In this document: positions 8,288 to 16,838 of the stretch, one piece after another
Numbering within the stretch: position 1 is the first letter of the stretch
Layout: each line of letters starts with the position of its first letter
DNA from: Actinoplanes lobatus
GTDB taxonomy: Bacteria; Actinomycetota; Actinomycetes; Mycobacteriales; Micromonosporaceae
Length of the DNA: 64,000 bases
Direction of reading: 5' to 3'
Assembly (NCBI RefSeq): GCF_014205215.1
Contig: NZ_JACHNC010000001.1
Span: 3,167,001 to 3,231,000, forward strand
The notes under the pieces: generated by a model
The model's input: the letters and a program-made list of their open reading frames with translations, nothing else
What the model was told of the DNA's origin: nothing
Database searches by the model: none
Made by a program: the position numbers and the translations under genes

Positions 8288-8378
8288 CCCGCCGGTCCTC
8301 CGCGGCCCCCCTTCTTTCCGCGGCCCGCTGTTCTTCCTCGGCCCGGCCTCGTTCCGTCGCGCTCCTGGTGGTGTTTCG

Positions 8379-9899
8379 GTGAGCACGCTGACCGCGCTCG
8401 CGCGGGCGCTGGCCGTCGCGGAAGGGCGCGCGCAACCCATCGCGACCGTCCGCCACCTGCATGTGCACGACCATCCGCTGATCCTGATCCCGCTGGCCAT
8501 GGCCGGCGAGGCGAACGCGCCCCTCGCCGCCCTGGTCGGCACCGACCCGGCACGGCCCCGGCTGCTGGCCGTCGCGCAGCCGCGAAACCGGGACGACCGG
8601 TTCGCCTTCGCCGCGGAACTCGCCGGAGTACTGGTCCCGTACCTCGACTCGTTCACGGACCAGACCGAGGACGTCCCGGTCGATCGCGGAAAGGACGTCC
8701 GCCAGCGCTACGTCGACGCCCCGCAGATCTGGGTGCCCAACCCGGGCGGCATCGACTTCCTGCGGCTCTTCGGGCGATCCACCCGCTTCCGTACGGTCGA
8801 CGGCGAGAACCCGGTTCCGCCCGCCGTACCGCTGCTCGGCCGATGGCTCACGTTCTTCACCAACACCGCCGAGGTGCCCGGCTCATCGCTGCTGGTCAAC
8901 GCGGTACAGGCGCTGGGCCTGCACTGGGCGACCGGGCAGAGCGGCGCCGAGGACGCCCAGTTCGGCGCCCAGCTGGCGTGGATCGAGTCCGGCGCGGCGG
9001 CCGCCCGGGAAGCCGAGAACGGCCCGGTCGCGGGCCCCGCCACCGACCCCGACTTCGACAACCGGGTGCTGGCCCCGCTCATCGAACGGTCCTCCCCGGA
9101 ACTCCCGGACGTACTCCGCGACCTGCTGCTCCCCACCTGGGAGCGGATGTGGCGCACGCTCACCCTGCTCCGCCGGCTCCCGGCCGGGGAACGGGTCCGG
9201 CTCCGCTGGGACACCGACCGCGACGCCTTCACCGCCTTCACCCAGCACCTGGCCGAAGGCGGTCCACCCCAGCCCCGCCGCGACGGGGCGGTCGCCGCCG
9301 CGGCCCGGTTGCAGCGCCTGGAGAACGCCGCCACCCGCTACGCGGTCCAGCGCGCCTTCGACGACCCGCTGGTCCTGGCCGAATACCGCCTCACCGGGAC
9401 AGCCTTCGCCGGGGTCGTCACCCTGGCCAAAGCCGACCGCATCGACGACAGCGGCAAACGGCCCGTCCTCCGTCCGCGCATCATGGTCCACACCACCGAG
9501 CCGGTCCGGGTGGAACCCGGCACCTCCCTCACCTCGCCCACCCGCCCGTCCCAGAAGGCCCGGGTCGTGTCGGTGACCCCGGCGGCCCCCGAAGGCCACG
9601 ACGTCCTCCTGGAGCTCTCCGGCGGGATGGGCCGCAAACTGGTGGCCGAGCCGGGTTCGGTCCCCGCCGTCGGCGAACACCTCATACTCACCACCCTGAG
9701 CGAGGCCTACCGCCCGAGCGGCACCCTGCCCGACCCCGCCGAAACCCCATGGACCCACGGCGGCCCGCCGGCCCCCACCGACCAGACCCCCACCCCCGCA
9801 CCAGAACCAACTCCCGCCGCCGCCGTACCACCCCACCCGGAATCCGCTCCCGCTCCGGACACCCTTCCCGCCCCCGCTCCCGGTTCGAAGCAGCGCTGA
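8379..9899 (+). CDS. Unknown 506-residue protein downstream of the Cas4-like nuclease
   Basis: Starts at GTG 8379. No family is recognised. The N-terminal 150 residues contain HDHPLILIPLAMAGEANAP and an aromatic stretch at about residues 110-130 (APQIWVPNPGGIDFLRLF). The centre is helical. A beta-rich segment at about residues 355-440 (RPRIMVHTTEPVRVEPG...) could be a barrel. The last 60 residues are a Pro/Ala/Thr-rich tail. The fixed order and shared strand with the nuclease suggest a two-gene unit; the tail hints at a flexible or protein-binding end. Confidence 0.65.
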   Translation: MSTLTALARALAVAEGRAQPIATVRHLHVHDHPLILIPLAMAGEANAPLAALVGTDPARPRLLAVAQPRNRDDRFAFAAELAGVLVPYLDSFTDQTEDVPVDRGKDVRQRYVDAPQIWVPNPGGIDFLRLFGRSTRFRTVDGENPVPPAVPLLGRWLTFFTNTAEVPGSSLLVNAVQALGLHWATGQSGAEDAQFGAQLAWIESGAAAAREAENGPVAGPATDPDFDNRVLAPLIERSSPELPDVLRDLLLPTWERMWRTLTLLRRLPAGERVRLRWDTDRDAFTAFTQHLAEGGPPQPRRDGAVAAAARLQRLENAATRYAVQRAFDDPLVLAEYRLTGTAFAGVVTLAKADRIDDSGKRPVLRPRIMVHTTEPVRVEPGTSLTSPTRPSQKARVVSVTPAAPEGHDVLLELSGGMGRKLVAEPGSVPAVGEHLILTTLSEAYRPSGTLPDPAETPWTHGGPPAPTDQTPTPAPEPTPAAAVPPHPESAPAPDTLPAPAPGSKQR

Positions 9900-9989
9900 G
9901 AGCCAGCCGGAAAGATTCACTCCCACGTGACTCGTCCCAGCCCCGGAACGGCCACGCTGAGCTGGACGGCGGTGCACTCGACGTCCCCC

Positions 9990-10089
9990 GCAAAACGCCG
10001 CCGGTGTCGAGGCAAGTGATTTGCCGGCGCAGCGGGGTGTGCTGTGTCGGGAAATCGCCTGCCTCGACACCGGTTACAAGGCGTTTTGC
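9990..10089. repeat. 100-bp imperfect palindrome
   Basis: The outer arms GCAAAACGCC (9990-9999) and GGCGTTTTGC (10080-10089) are perfect complements. Inside them CCGGTGTCGAGGCA and its partner TGCCTCGACACCGG pair as well, followed by a less perfect GATTT/AAATC step. The centre is a GC-rich loop of about 20 bases. It looks like a MITE or BIME-type element. Its right arm runs directly into the 38-bp tandem repeats. Confidence 0.7.
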
Positions 10090-10194
10090 CGCGGAGCGAA
10101 GCGGAGCCATCAGGCCCAGCGTTTTGCCGCGGAGCGAAGCGGAGCCATCAGGCCCAGCGTTTTGCCGCGGAGCGAAGCGGAGCCATCAGGCACA
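10081..10194. repeat. Three tandem copies of a 38-bp element with coupled mini-ORFs
   Basis: The units start at 10081, 10119 and 10157 and are nearly identical; only the last bases of the third differ. Each contains GCGGAGCGAAGCGGAG, the core also found in the 77-bp elements. On the minus strand the stop of the SpoIIE gene (TGA 10188-10186) overlaps an ATG as TGATG. It opens a 12-codon ORF (MAPLRSAAKRWA) whose own stop overlaps the ATG of the second unit in the same way. The third unit opens into a long non-conserved frame. There are no spacers, so this is not a CRISPR array. Confidence 0.85.
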
Positions 10195-12000
10195 GCCCAG
10201 CCGGACCAGTAAGAGGGCGATGTCGTCGCTGCGGCGCGGGGCGACCTCCAGGAGGCGGGTGCACAGTTCGTCGCCGGGGCTGTCGGCGTGGGTGCGCAGG
10301 ACCGCGGACAGGCGGTCGATGCCGTCGTCGAGGAACTGGTCGCGATCCTCGACGAGGCCGTCGGTGTAGAGGAGCAGCGTCGAGCCCGGTGGCACATCGC
10401 GAAGGTCGGTGCTGCGCGGCTCGCGCGGTGGCAGGCCGAGCAACGGCTCCGGTGGCACCCACCAGACCTGGACCGAGCCGTCCGGCAGGAGCAGCAGCGG
10501 TGGTGGGTGGCCGGCGTTGCCGAAGCTGATCGCGTAACCGGTCGCCGACTTGCGGACCCGGGCCAGCACCATGGTCGCGGAGGCCGGGACCCGCAGGCCG
10601 TGCAGCGTGTTGTCGAGCGCGGTGAGCAGGGCGCCGGGCTCCTCGTCCCGCCCGTACGCGTCTCCCCGGACCAGATTGCGCAGCTGCCCCATGGTCGCGG
10701 CGGCCTCGATGTCGTGCCCCGAGACGTCCCCGACCGCGACGATGACGCTGCCGTCGGGCTGGGCGAAGGCGTCGTACCAGTCGCCACCGACCGCCGCGCC
10801 GTCCTGGGCGGGAAGGTACCGGGCGTGCAGCTCGATGCCGGGGATTTCCGGCAGATCGGTGAGCATGCTGCGCTGGAGCACCTCGGCGACGTGCCGCTGC
10901 TCCCGGTAGAGACGGCTGTTCTCCACGGCGAGCCCGGCCCGGCGACCGATCTCGGCGGCGGTCCACTCCTCGGCGGCCGTGAAGCTTCGCCGGTCGGGGT
11001 GGTTGACCAGCAGCACCGCGCCGAGCGCGCGCCGCCGCACCGGTGAGGTGATCGGAACGATCAGCGACGCGCCGAACCCGGCCCGGGTGGTGATCTCGGC
11101 CAGTTCGGTGTCGCTGATCCGGCTCCGCAGGTCGGCTGCTCCGTCGCCGCTGCGGAACGACCGGCCGCCCCGCCGGACGGCGAGCAGCATCGAGCGGAGA
11201 TCGTCGCGGGCGAAGTCGGCCAGTGCGGCGAGGCGGCCCATGTCGGCGGCGCGCTCCGGATCGCGGTGCGCGGCGATGACGGATGCCGGGCCGCCCGGAT
11301 CGTCGGCGACCGCGACCACGCACCAGTCGGCGAGCCGGCCCGTGACTATGCCGCCGAGGCGGCGCATGGCCTCGTCCACGTCCATGGTGGCGGCCAGCGA
11401 CTCGGTCAGCTGGGCCAGCAGCTCCAGCTGGTGGTGTGCCGACTCGGCGGTCTGCCGGGCCTCGTCCGCGGCGGCCCGGGCGATCCGCAGGCACACCTCC
11501 GAGGAGCAGACCGCGGCCAGCTCGCTGAGCAGGGCGATCTCACTCGGGGTCCAGACGCGGGGCTCGTTGTCGACGGCACAGAGGGTGCCGACGATCAGCC
11601 CGTCCGGATCGGTGATGGGCGCTCCCGCGTACGCGATGGCGCCGATCTCGGCGATGGCGGGGTTGTCCCGCATCCGCGGGTCGGCGCGCACATCCGGCAC
11701 GACCTGCATCTCTCCGGCGGTCACGACGTGGCGGCTGAAGGAGTGGGTGAGCGGCATCTCACGGGTCGAGGCCAGCGGGCTCGGAACACCGACCTGACCG
11801 GCCAGCACCTGACGATCGAGGTCGACCAGGCAGACCACGCCCATCGGGGCGTCGACCAGCATGCGGACCAGCATGGCCACCCGGTCGAAGGCCTCGTCGG
11901 GCACCGGGCCGCCGATCAGCCGGCGAACCGACCTGAGGCGTAGCGGATCAGCGAGCACTCTCCGCTCGGCTTCGCCGATCAGGTCCCACTGAAGCACCAT
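10186..12000 (-). CDS. GAF-GAF-SpoIIE (PP2C-type) phosphatase
   Basis: A protein of 604 residues from ATG 12000. A first GAF domain spans about residues 20-175 (VCLVDLDRQVLAG, VGTLCAVDN). A short helical linker with a coiled-coil look follows. A second GAF domain covers about 205-370. A SpoIIE/RsbU-type phosphatase domain occupies about 390-604 and carries GGDWYDAF, VGDVSGHD, FGNAGHPP, LYTDGLVE and DDIALL. These include the metal-binding Asp residues expected of an active Ser/Thr phosphatase. Such proteins usually act on anti-anti-sigma factors in stress signalling; no partner is encoded beside it. Tandem 38-bp repeats begin at its stop codon. Confidence 0.9.
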   Translation of the reverse strand: MVLQWDLIGEAERRVLADPLRLRSVRRLIGGPVPDEAFDRVAMLVRMLVDAPMGVVCLVDLDRQVLAGQVGVPSPLASTREMPLTHSFSRHVVTAGEMQVVPDVRADPRMRDNPAIAEIGAIAYAGAPITDPDGLIVGTLCAVDNEPRVWTPSEIALLSELAAVCSSEVCLRIARAAADEARQTAESAHHQLELLAQLTESLAATMDVDEAMRRLGGIVTGRLADWCVVAVADDPGGPASVIAAHRDPERAADMGRLAALADFARDDLRSMLLAVRRGGRSFRSGDGAADLRSRISDTELAEITTRAGFGASLIVPITSPVRRRALGAVLLVNHPDRRSFTAAEEWTAAEIGRRAGLAVENSRLYREQRHVAEVLQRSMLTDLPEIPGIELHARYLPAQDGAAVGGDWYDAFAQPDGSVIVAVGDVSGHDIEAAATMGQLRNLVRGDAYGRDEEPGALLTALDNTLHGLRVPASATMVLARVRKSATGYAISFGNAGHPPPLLLLPDGSVQVWWVPPEPLLGLPPREPRSTDLRDVPPGSTLLLYTDGLVEDRDQFLDDGIDRLSAVLRTHADSPGDELCTRLLEVAPRRSDDIALLLVRLGCA

Positions 12001-12131
12001 CGCCCCCCGGCCGGTCCGCTGCCAGGCTACCGGCGGGAGGTGGGGAGCCGCCGCTCCAGCCCTGACCCGATCATCCGTTTCGCCTCGTCCGAACGGATGA
12101 CCCGACCCCGTAGCCGGGACGTATCCGCCGG

Positions 12132-12977
12132 TCAGGCCGCGTGCGGTGGACCGTGCTCGAACGGGTGGCGCCGGCCGGCGGCCAGGCCGGACCGGAGCGT
12201 GCCGCGGATCTCCGCCCAGCCGAGCCCGGCGTGCCGCGCGGCCGCGCTCAACTCCCAGCGCACCGTCGACTCCGCCAGCAGCCCGGCTCCGACCAGCCGC
12301 CCGAGGGCGAAGGCGGCCCGGTTGAGCGTGTCGTTCCGAGTGCCGACCGGGGCGCGGGCGACCCGGCCGGTCTCCGCCTCCAGGGCCGCTTCCGCATATC
12401 GCCCGGGATGCACGACCGGGTGATCCCGCACGGGTGGGGGAGGGCCCGCGATCAGCGCCAGCAGCGTCGCCGGCCCGACGGGCAGGGCCACGGCCGGGCG
12501 CCGGATCCAGCGGTAGTCGCCGCCGCCGGCATGCCTCGACGGCGGGGCCAGGACGTAACCGCCCGCCCCGCGCCAGTCGAGCCCGGGCAGCAGGCCGACC
12601 CGATTGCCATAGCCGGTCGGGCGGAACCACAGATGACGGCCGCCCCCGCCGGTGCGCACCTGCGGGCCGGGTGGGAGGTCGCCGCCGAGGAGGTGACGCA
12701 GCCCGTGCCAGCCCTCGGCGGAGTCGACGTCGGCCACGTCCATCGCCACACCGGTCCGCAGGCCCACGTTGGCACGTGGCCAGAAGGCCCACCACAGGCT
12801 GATCTGATGGGGATCCGTGGACGCCTCCCGGAGGCCGTGCCGGAGCCGGGGGTGCTTGCCGGGACTGTCGCATCGCGCTCCTCTGTGGCAGGAACAGACG
12901 CCACCCTGGTCAGGCGTGTGCACCGGCAGGACGGGGATGCCGTGCCGTGCGTACGCGAGGGCAGCCGTGAGCGACAT
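12132..12977 (-). CDS. Stand-alone bifunctional DNA primase/polymerase domain protein
   Basis: A protein of 281 residues from ATG 12977. It has the N-terminal signature of prim-pol proteins: a cysteine-rich CSCHRGARC followed by SPGKHPR, then the acidic VAMDVADVDS, then GGGGRHLWF and APPSRH. The family copies DNA or lays primers. No helicase or replication-origin gene is fused or adjacent. Stand-alone chromosomal copies of this length are common in actinobacteria. The gene lies 20 bases behind the beta-family gene but also has its own -10 box. Confidence 0.85.
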   Translation of the reverse strand: MSLTAALAYARHGIPVLPVHTPDQGGVCSCHRGARCDSPGKHPRLRHGLREASTDPHQISLWWAFWPRANVGLRTGVAMDVADVDSAEGWHGLRHLLGGDLPPGPQVRTGGGGRHLWFRPTGYGNRVGLLPGLDWRGAGGYVLAPPSRHAGGGDYRWIRRPAVALPVGPATLLALIAGPPPPVRDHPVVHPGRYAEAALEAETGRVARAPVGTRNDTLNRAAFALGRLVGAGLLAESTVRWELSAAARHAGLGWAEIRGTLRSGLAAGRRHPFEHGPPHAA

Positions 12978-12984
12978 TAGAACA

Positions 12985-12990
12985 ACCGTA
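12985..12990 (-). promoter_or_regulatory. -10 box (TACGGT) of the primase/polymerase gene, leaderless
   Basis: On the minus strand TACGGT is followed by seven bases and the ATG at 12977. The box lies in the 20-base gap after the beta-family gene, so the gene can be expressed separately. Confidence 0.5.
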
Positions 12991-12997
12991 CGACATT

Positions 12998-13996
12998 TCA
13001 GTGCCCCGGCAGAGCCCGCAGAACGTGCGCGATGTGGTGCGAGGTGCTCCACGCGATCCAGCTGGCCGAGCTGCCGGCGCCCCGCGCGGTCCGGGCCCGT
13101 CTGGCGATCTCGGCATCGCCCCAGGAGAAGCGCGCGCCGGCCGCCGGCCACTGCGGTGAGGTCACCAGCGTGCGGCAGAGGTCGTGGCACCGGTCGTCGC
13201 TGCGGCCGCCGCGCCGGGCCCAGCGGTAGATCCACCAATCCGACTCGGTGGTGTAGCGCAGGGTCGGCAGCTGCCGGTGGTGCTGGACGCCGTGACGCCG
13301 TACCGGTGAGGTGACGCCGTAGTCCGCGTACCCCACGCCGGGCTCGCCGAGCCGGGCCCAGACCCGGGCGTCCAGGCGGCCCACCGCGACCGGCCGGTCG
13401 GTCGGCAGGTCGTCGAGGTTGGGCGGCATGGCGCCGGAGGCCACGCTGATCGACCGCCACGGTGTCGCCCGGGCCCAGCGCAGCACCCGGCGGGCGCGGT
13501 CCTCCACCTCGTTCGCGTGTGCCGAGCAGGCCGTCTCGGCCAGGTCGATGAGCAGGTGTACGTCGTCCGGGTCGAGGGTGGAGGCGCGCAGCAGCCGCTC
13601 GGTGACCTCGTCGGCCTCGGCCGGGTTGCCGGCGTCGGCGTGCGGCCGCAGCCGGAGCACCGCCCGGCGCCGGTGCATCCGCGCGGCCCGGCCGTGTGCG
13701 GCCAGGCGTGGGCCGCTCTCGTCCGGCCGCAGCACCGGGATCAGGCCGAGGCCGAGGTCGGCCAGTCGCCCGGCGAGGTGCTCCGGGGCGTCGATCTCGG
13801 GCAACTGCCCGAAGTCGACGGCGATCGTCCCGGTGCGCGGCCGGAGCTCCCGGAGCATCGCGAGCAGTCCGCTGTCCGGCTCCAGCTCGACGACCGGGAT
13901 CACCCGGGCGGCCTCCTCCGCGGAGAGGTGCGCCAGCGCGGTCAGTTCACCCCGGCGGGGTCGCAGAATCGGGAGGTAGGCCCCGTCGAACGGCAT
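12998..13996 (-). CDS. Beta family protein (T4 beta-like)
   Basis: A protein of 332 residues from ATG 13996. It begins with the family opening AYLPILRPRRGELTAL, followed by VIPVVELEP, and later has IAVDFGQLP and a C-terminal aromatic segment. These match the 'beta family protein' described from phage T4 and scattered through bacterial accessory regions, often near defence genes. No enzymatic function is established. Helicase and primase/polymerase genes flank it on the same strand with gaps of 36 and 20 bases. Confidence 0.75.
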   Translation of the reverse strand: MPFDGAYLPILRPRRGELTALAHLSAEEAARVIPVVELEPDSGLLAMLRELRPRTGTIAVDFGQLPEIDAPEHLAGRLADLGLGLIPVLRPDESGPRLAAHGRAARMHRRRAVLRLRPHADAGNPAEADEVTERLLRASTLDPDDVHLLIDLAETACSAHANEVEDRARRVLRWARATPWRSISVASGAMPPNLDDLPTDRPVAVGRLDARVWARLGEPGVGYADYGVTSPVRRHGVQHHRQLPTLRYTTESDWWIYRWARRGGRSDDRCHDLCRTLVTSPQWPAAGARFSWGDAEIARRARTARGAGSSASWIAWSTSHHIAHVLRALPGH

Positions 13997-14002
13997 ACTC
14001 CC

Positions 14003-14008
14003 ACGGTA
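14003..14008 (-). promoter_or_regulatory. -10 box (TACCGT) of the beta-family gene, leaderless
   Basis: On the minus strand TACCGT, six bases, then ATG 13996. The intervening GGGAGT could alternatively be a very close ribosome-binding site. Confidence 0.45.
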
Positions 14009-14032
14009 GACGTATCGATGGTTACCGTTGGG

Positions 14033-15337
14033 TTACGTTCGGTGTAAATGGGCCAGCATCGACTGATTCGCCTCCCATCCGTCCGGGAACTTGACCGGCA
14101 CGTTGAGATGGACCGGCTCGGTCGACGGGTGCGCGTCGAGCAGCTCGGCGATCCCGGCGCGGGCCACCAGCACGCAGGCGTGCCGGTGCCGTGAGGTCAG
14201 CACGCACAGCCGCCCCGACTCCAGGTGGAAGGCGGTGGCGTCGCGCCGGCCGGAGAGCGGGTGCAGCACGACGGTCAGGTCGTACTCCCGGCCCTGTAGA
14301 CGGTTCGCCGTGTCCACGGTGACCTCGGCGGCCTCCGGTGGCAGCAGGGACCGGATGGCCGCCACCTGGTCGCGATGGGCCGCGCCGATCGCGATCCGCT
14401 CCGGCGTGAGCCGCCCGCTCCCGGCCTCGGAGACGGCGATCCCCTCCCGGGTCAGGGCGCGTGCGGCCAGTTCGGCACAGGCCGCGGCGGCCTCCCCATC
14501 GGTACGCACGGTGAAGCGCTCCGGCAACTCGTGCAGCCCCCAGCCGGTGGCCGCCGCGGTGTCCAGCACCGTGTCGAGCGCGTCCCGCGCGGGCTGCTCG
14601 AAGGTGAGCGTGCGATCGCCCGGCCCGGTCCCCGAGCGGAAGCCGGTGAACGGGTAGAAGGCCCGGGCCACCACCGGCGCCGCCGACGCGGGCAGTCGCC
14701 AGGAGACCGGCAGCCGGTGCACCGGAAGCTCCGGATTGTGCCGCAGCAGGACGGCCACCGCGCTCTGCATCGGGTCCCAGGAGAGGCCGATCCACCGGTC
14801 CACCTCGACGGTCGAGAACGGGTCGAGCTGTCCGGGGTCGCCGACGAACAGCGCCCGCTCGAACCGGGGCGCGACCCGCAACAACGCGTCCGAGCGCATC
14901 TGGTACGCCTCGTCGACGATCGCCCACGGCCACCTGCCCTCGGTCACGGTGGCCCATTTCGCCGCCGTGCCGATGGTGACCGGTGGTGAGCCCAGATCGG
15001 CCACCTTGGCCGCCACCCGGCACCGGGGATGCGCCCGCACCCGGGCGGTCGGCTCGTAGTCGACCGCGGACAGCCGGCCCACCCCGATCTCCGGCGACCG
15101 GGCGCCGAGACGGTCGATCAGATCGTCCACCTGCTCATTGGTCTGCGCCACGATCATCAGCGGCGCGCCGGTCGCGGCCAGCTCACCGGCCGCCCGGACC
15201 ACCAGGGTCGACTTGCCGGCGCCCGGTGGGGAGTCGACCACCACCCCACGGTGGGCGCCGCTGAGCAGATCGTCCAGGACAGCGGCGATGACGGTGGCGG
15301 CCTCCTCGGCCGGCGTGACGAGCGCGTGCGAACTCAC
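14033..15337 (-). CDS. Short SF1 (Upf1-like) helicase
   Basis: A protein of 434 residues from GTG 15337. Helicase motifs appear in order: Walker A SPPGAGKST (Lys42), Walker B AIVDEAY, motif III FVGDPGQLDP, motif IV/V region ANRLQGREYDLTVV and motif VI TSRHRHACVLVAR. This is a minimal AAA_11/AAA_12-type helicase with no extra nuclease or accessory domain. It is the first of three same-strand genes, followed by the beta-family and primase/polymerase genes. The Cas4-like nuclease at 7241 lies 7 kb away on the other strand. DNA or RNA specificity cannot be read from the sequence. Confidence 0.82.
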   Translation of the reverse strand: MSSHALVTPAEEAATVIAAVLDDLLSGAHRGVVVDSPPGAGKSTLVVRAAGELAATGAPLMIVAQTNEQVDDLIDRLGARSPEIGVGRLSAVDYEPTARVRAHPRCRVAAKVADLGSPPVTIGTAAKWATVTEGRWPWAIVDEAYQMRSDALLRVAPRFERALFVGDPGQLDPFSTVEVDRWIGLSWDPMQSAVAVLLRHNPELPVHRLPVSWRLPASAAPVVARAFYPFTGFRSGTGPGDRTLTFEQPARDALDTVLDTAAATGWGLHELPERFTVRTDGEAAAACAELAARALTREGIAVSEAGSGRLTPERIAIGAAHRDQVAAIRSLLPPEAAEVTVDTANRLQGREYDLTVVLHPLSGRRDATAFHLESGRLCVLTSRHRHACVLVARAGIAELLDAHPSTEPVHLNVPVKFPDGWEANQSMLAHLHRT

Positions 15338-15343
15338 CCCGGC

Positions 15344-15349
15344 ACGGTA
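15344..15349 (-). promoter_or_regulatory. -10 box (TACCGT) of the short SF1 helicase gene, leaderless
   Basis: On the minus strand TACCGT, six bases, then GTG 15337. The longer frame extending to 15772 has no such support and overlaps the divergent YbaB-like gene. Confidence 0.5.
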
Positions 15350-15472
15350 TCGCCCGCCCCTGACAGAACCACGGTTATCCACAGACCACGGTTGTCCACA
15401 GGCCCGTCCCCGGGCTCGCGCCGATCTCACTACCGTCTGCCGCGAAGTCGTCACGCTGGATGGGGAGGCGCC

Positions 15473-15850
15473 ATGTTCGACGGCCGGGATCTGCACGAGG
15501 CCGAGCGGTGGATCGACGAGTGGCGGTGCGCCATCGACGAGCGGGCGGACCGGGCCCGCATCCTCTCCGTCCGCCTGGCACGGCTCTCCGAGACCGCCCG
15601 CAGTCCCGACGGCCTGGTCACCGTGACGGTTGGTGCGGGCGGCGACATGACGGCGCTCGACCTCGGCGAGGGCATCCGCCGACGGCCCGCCGGCGACACC
15701 GCGCGGGAGATCATGGCGACCCTGCGGGCCGCCCGGAGCCGGCTGCTCACGGCCGTGACGGCGGTTACCCACGAAACGGTGGGCGCGGATTCCGCGACCG
15801 GTCGCGCGGTTGTCGAGGCCTTTACGGCCGGGGTGAACCGAACCGATTAA
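15473..15850 (+). CDS. YbaB/EbfC-like nucleoid-associated protein
   Basis: A protein of 125 residues from ATG 15473, with GGGGAGG about six bases upstream. It has a helical N-terminus. A central beta hairpin follows (GLVTVTVGAGGDMTALDLG) and then a helical C-terminus. This is the pattern of actinobacterial YbaB/EbfC-family DNA-binding proteins, which are often longer than the E. coli form. It is divergent from the SF1 helicase gene. No neighbouring ESX or recombination genes are present to refine its role. Confidence 0.7.
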   Translation: MFDGRDLHEAERWIDEWRCAIDERADRARILSVRLARLSETARSPDGLVTVTVGAGGDMTALDLGEGIRRRPAGDTAREIMATLRAARSRLLTAVTAVTHETVGADSATGRAVVEAFTAGVNRTD

Positions 15851-16838
15851 GCACGGAGCGGGCCGGCCGCACTCCGGAATGGCGGGCGAATGGGATTCGT
15901 TGACCCGACATTCGAAGTACTTTCCGGCGCAATTTTCCGGTACGAAATTAATTTACCCCTCGGTAGGGAAGGATCTTGCCTGCTGGGGCGCGGGTAGGGG
16001 TGGTCGACGGGAAAGGGGAATGGGGGCGAGAAACGGCACGCAGGCGGTCCGGAAATGCGCCGACCGGCCACGGATCCGGGTGCGGTGGAAAGCGCTGCAA
16101 CGTTTCCGCTGGTGACGACCCGTGAAGGGCGGTTCCCGGGCGGTTTGGGGTGGGGTAGGGAAAACGTCCCGGGGGGTGCGGCCTTCGCGCCCGTGGGCAG
16201 GCCCGGCTGTGAGCAACATGACAGGCGCCGCGCGTCCGGGTGGAGCCGCGCCGGACCGTACGGAACGTGATCGGCGAGGCGTGACCAGCCTCGCGTCGGA
16301 GAGCGTTTCCCGGTCCGGCCGCTCGCTTCATGAGCGAAGTGACGGGTATCCGACAGTTGGCTCCCGCCGGTTGACGGTGTGGCCCGGCGGTGGGCCGTGC
16401 CGGTCGCGGCCGGTCGGCCGGGTGGTGAAAAGGGACGCGCGTACTGCAACGCATTTCACCTCCTCCGGGGTGCGCCGACCGGGCCGCCGAGTGATCGATC
16501 AACTCGGGCTGTCGCAGGTCACGCGGTATTTGATCACGCCTTGTGAAACGATGTTTGCCTGTGTGTCACCACTCGGAAATAACTCTCGGCTTCACTGGCA
16601 AGTGTCGGCGAATAGTGAAGCGGGCGTGCAACTTGCGCGCGCCCTTCATCGCGCAAGTTGCACGTTTCGCGGTTCGCCGCGCCGCCGCTCCAGCGTTGTG
16701 GCAAAGCGTTGATCGACATGCTCGATTTCATTCAAGGTTGTTTTTGTGATCTCGCCGTTGCCCCTTCCAGTCGATCATTGGAAGTGCAACTCTTCTAGCC
16801 AGCAGTGACGTCGGCATCACGGACGGTGGTGGTGGAGA
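15851..16838. other. Gene-free stretch of about 1 kb with lower-GC islands
   Basis: No credible coding frame is seen; the open frames here are short, lack ribosome-binding sites and have no recognisable product. Two AT-richer patches stand out, about 15905-15960 and 16505-16800, where base composition is clearly unlike the rest of the window. A strong hairpin lies at 16625-16664. The stretch separates the YbaB-like gene from an unknown gene at 16839. It could be the scar of a lost element or a regulatory or nucleoid-protein binding zone. Confidence 0.6.
16625..16664. promoter_or_regulatory. Perfect 15-bp inverted repeat
   Basis: CGTGCAACTTGCGCG (16625-16639) is exactly complementary to CGCGCAAGTTGCACG (16650-16664) across a 10-base loop. 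Only a TTT follows, so terminator function is weak. It could be a palindromic operator or an RNA hairpin upstream of the gene at 16839. Confidence 0.6.

Noticed and set aside
10081..10194. Possible CRISPR array (three direct repeats of 38 bp)
   Set aside because: The units are head-to-tail with no spacers, and no cas genes are near; the Cas4-like nuclease 2 kb away is not accompanied by cas1 or cas2.
16625..16664. A rho-independent terminator at the 15-bp inverted repeat
   Set aside because: No T-run follows and no gene ends within 700 bases upstream on the plus strand, so an operator or structured RNA is at least as likely.
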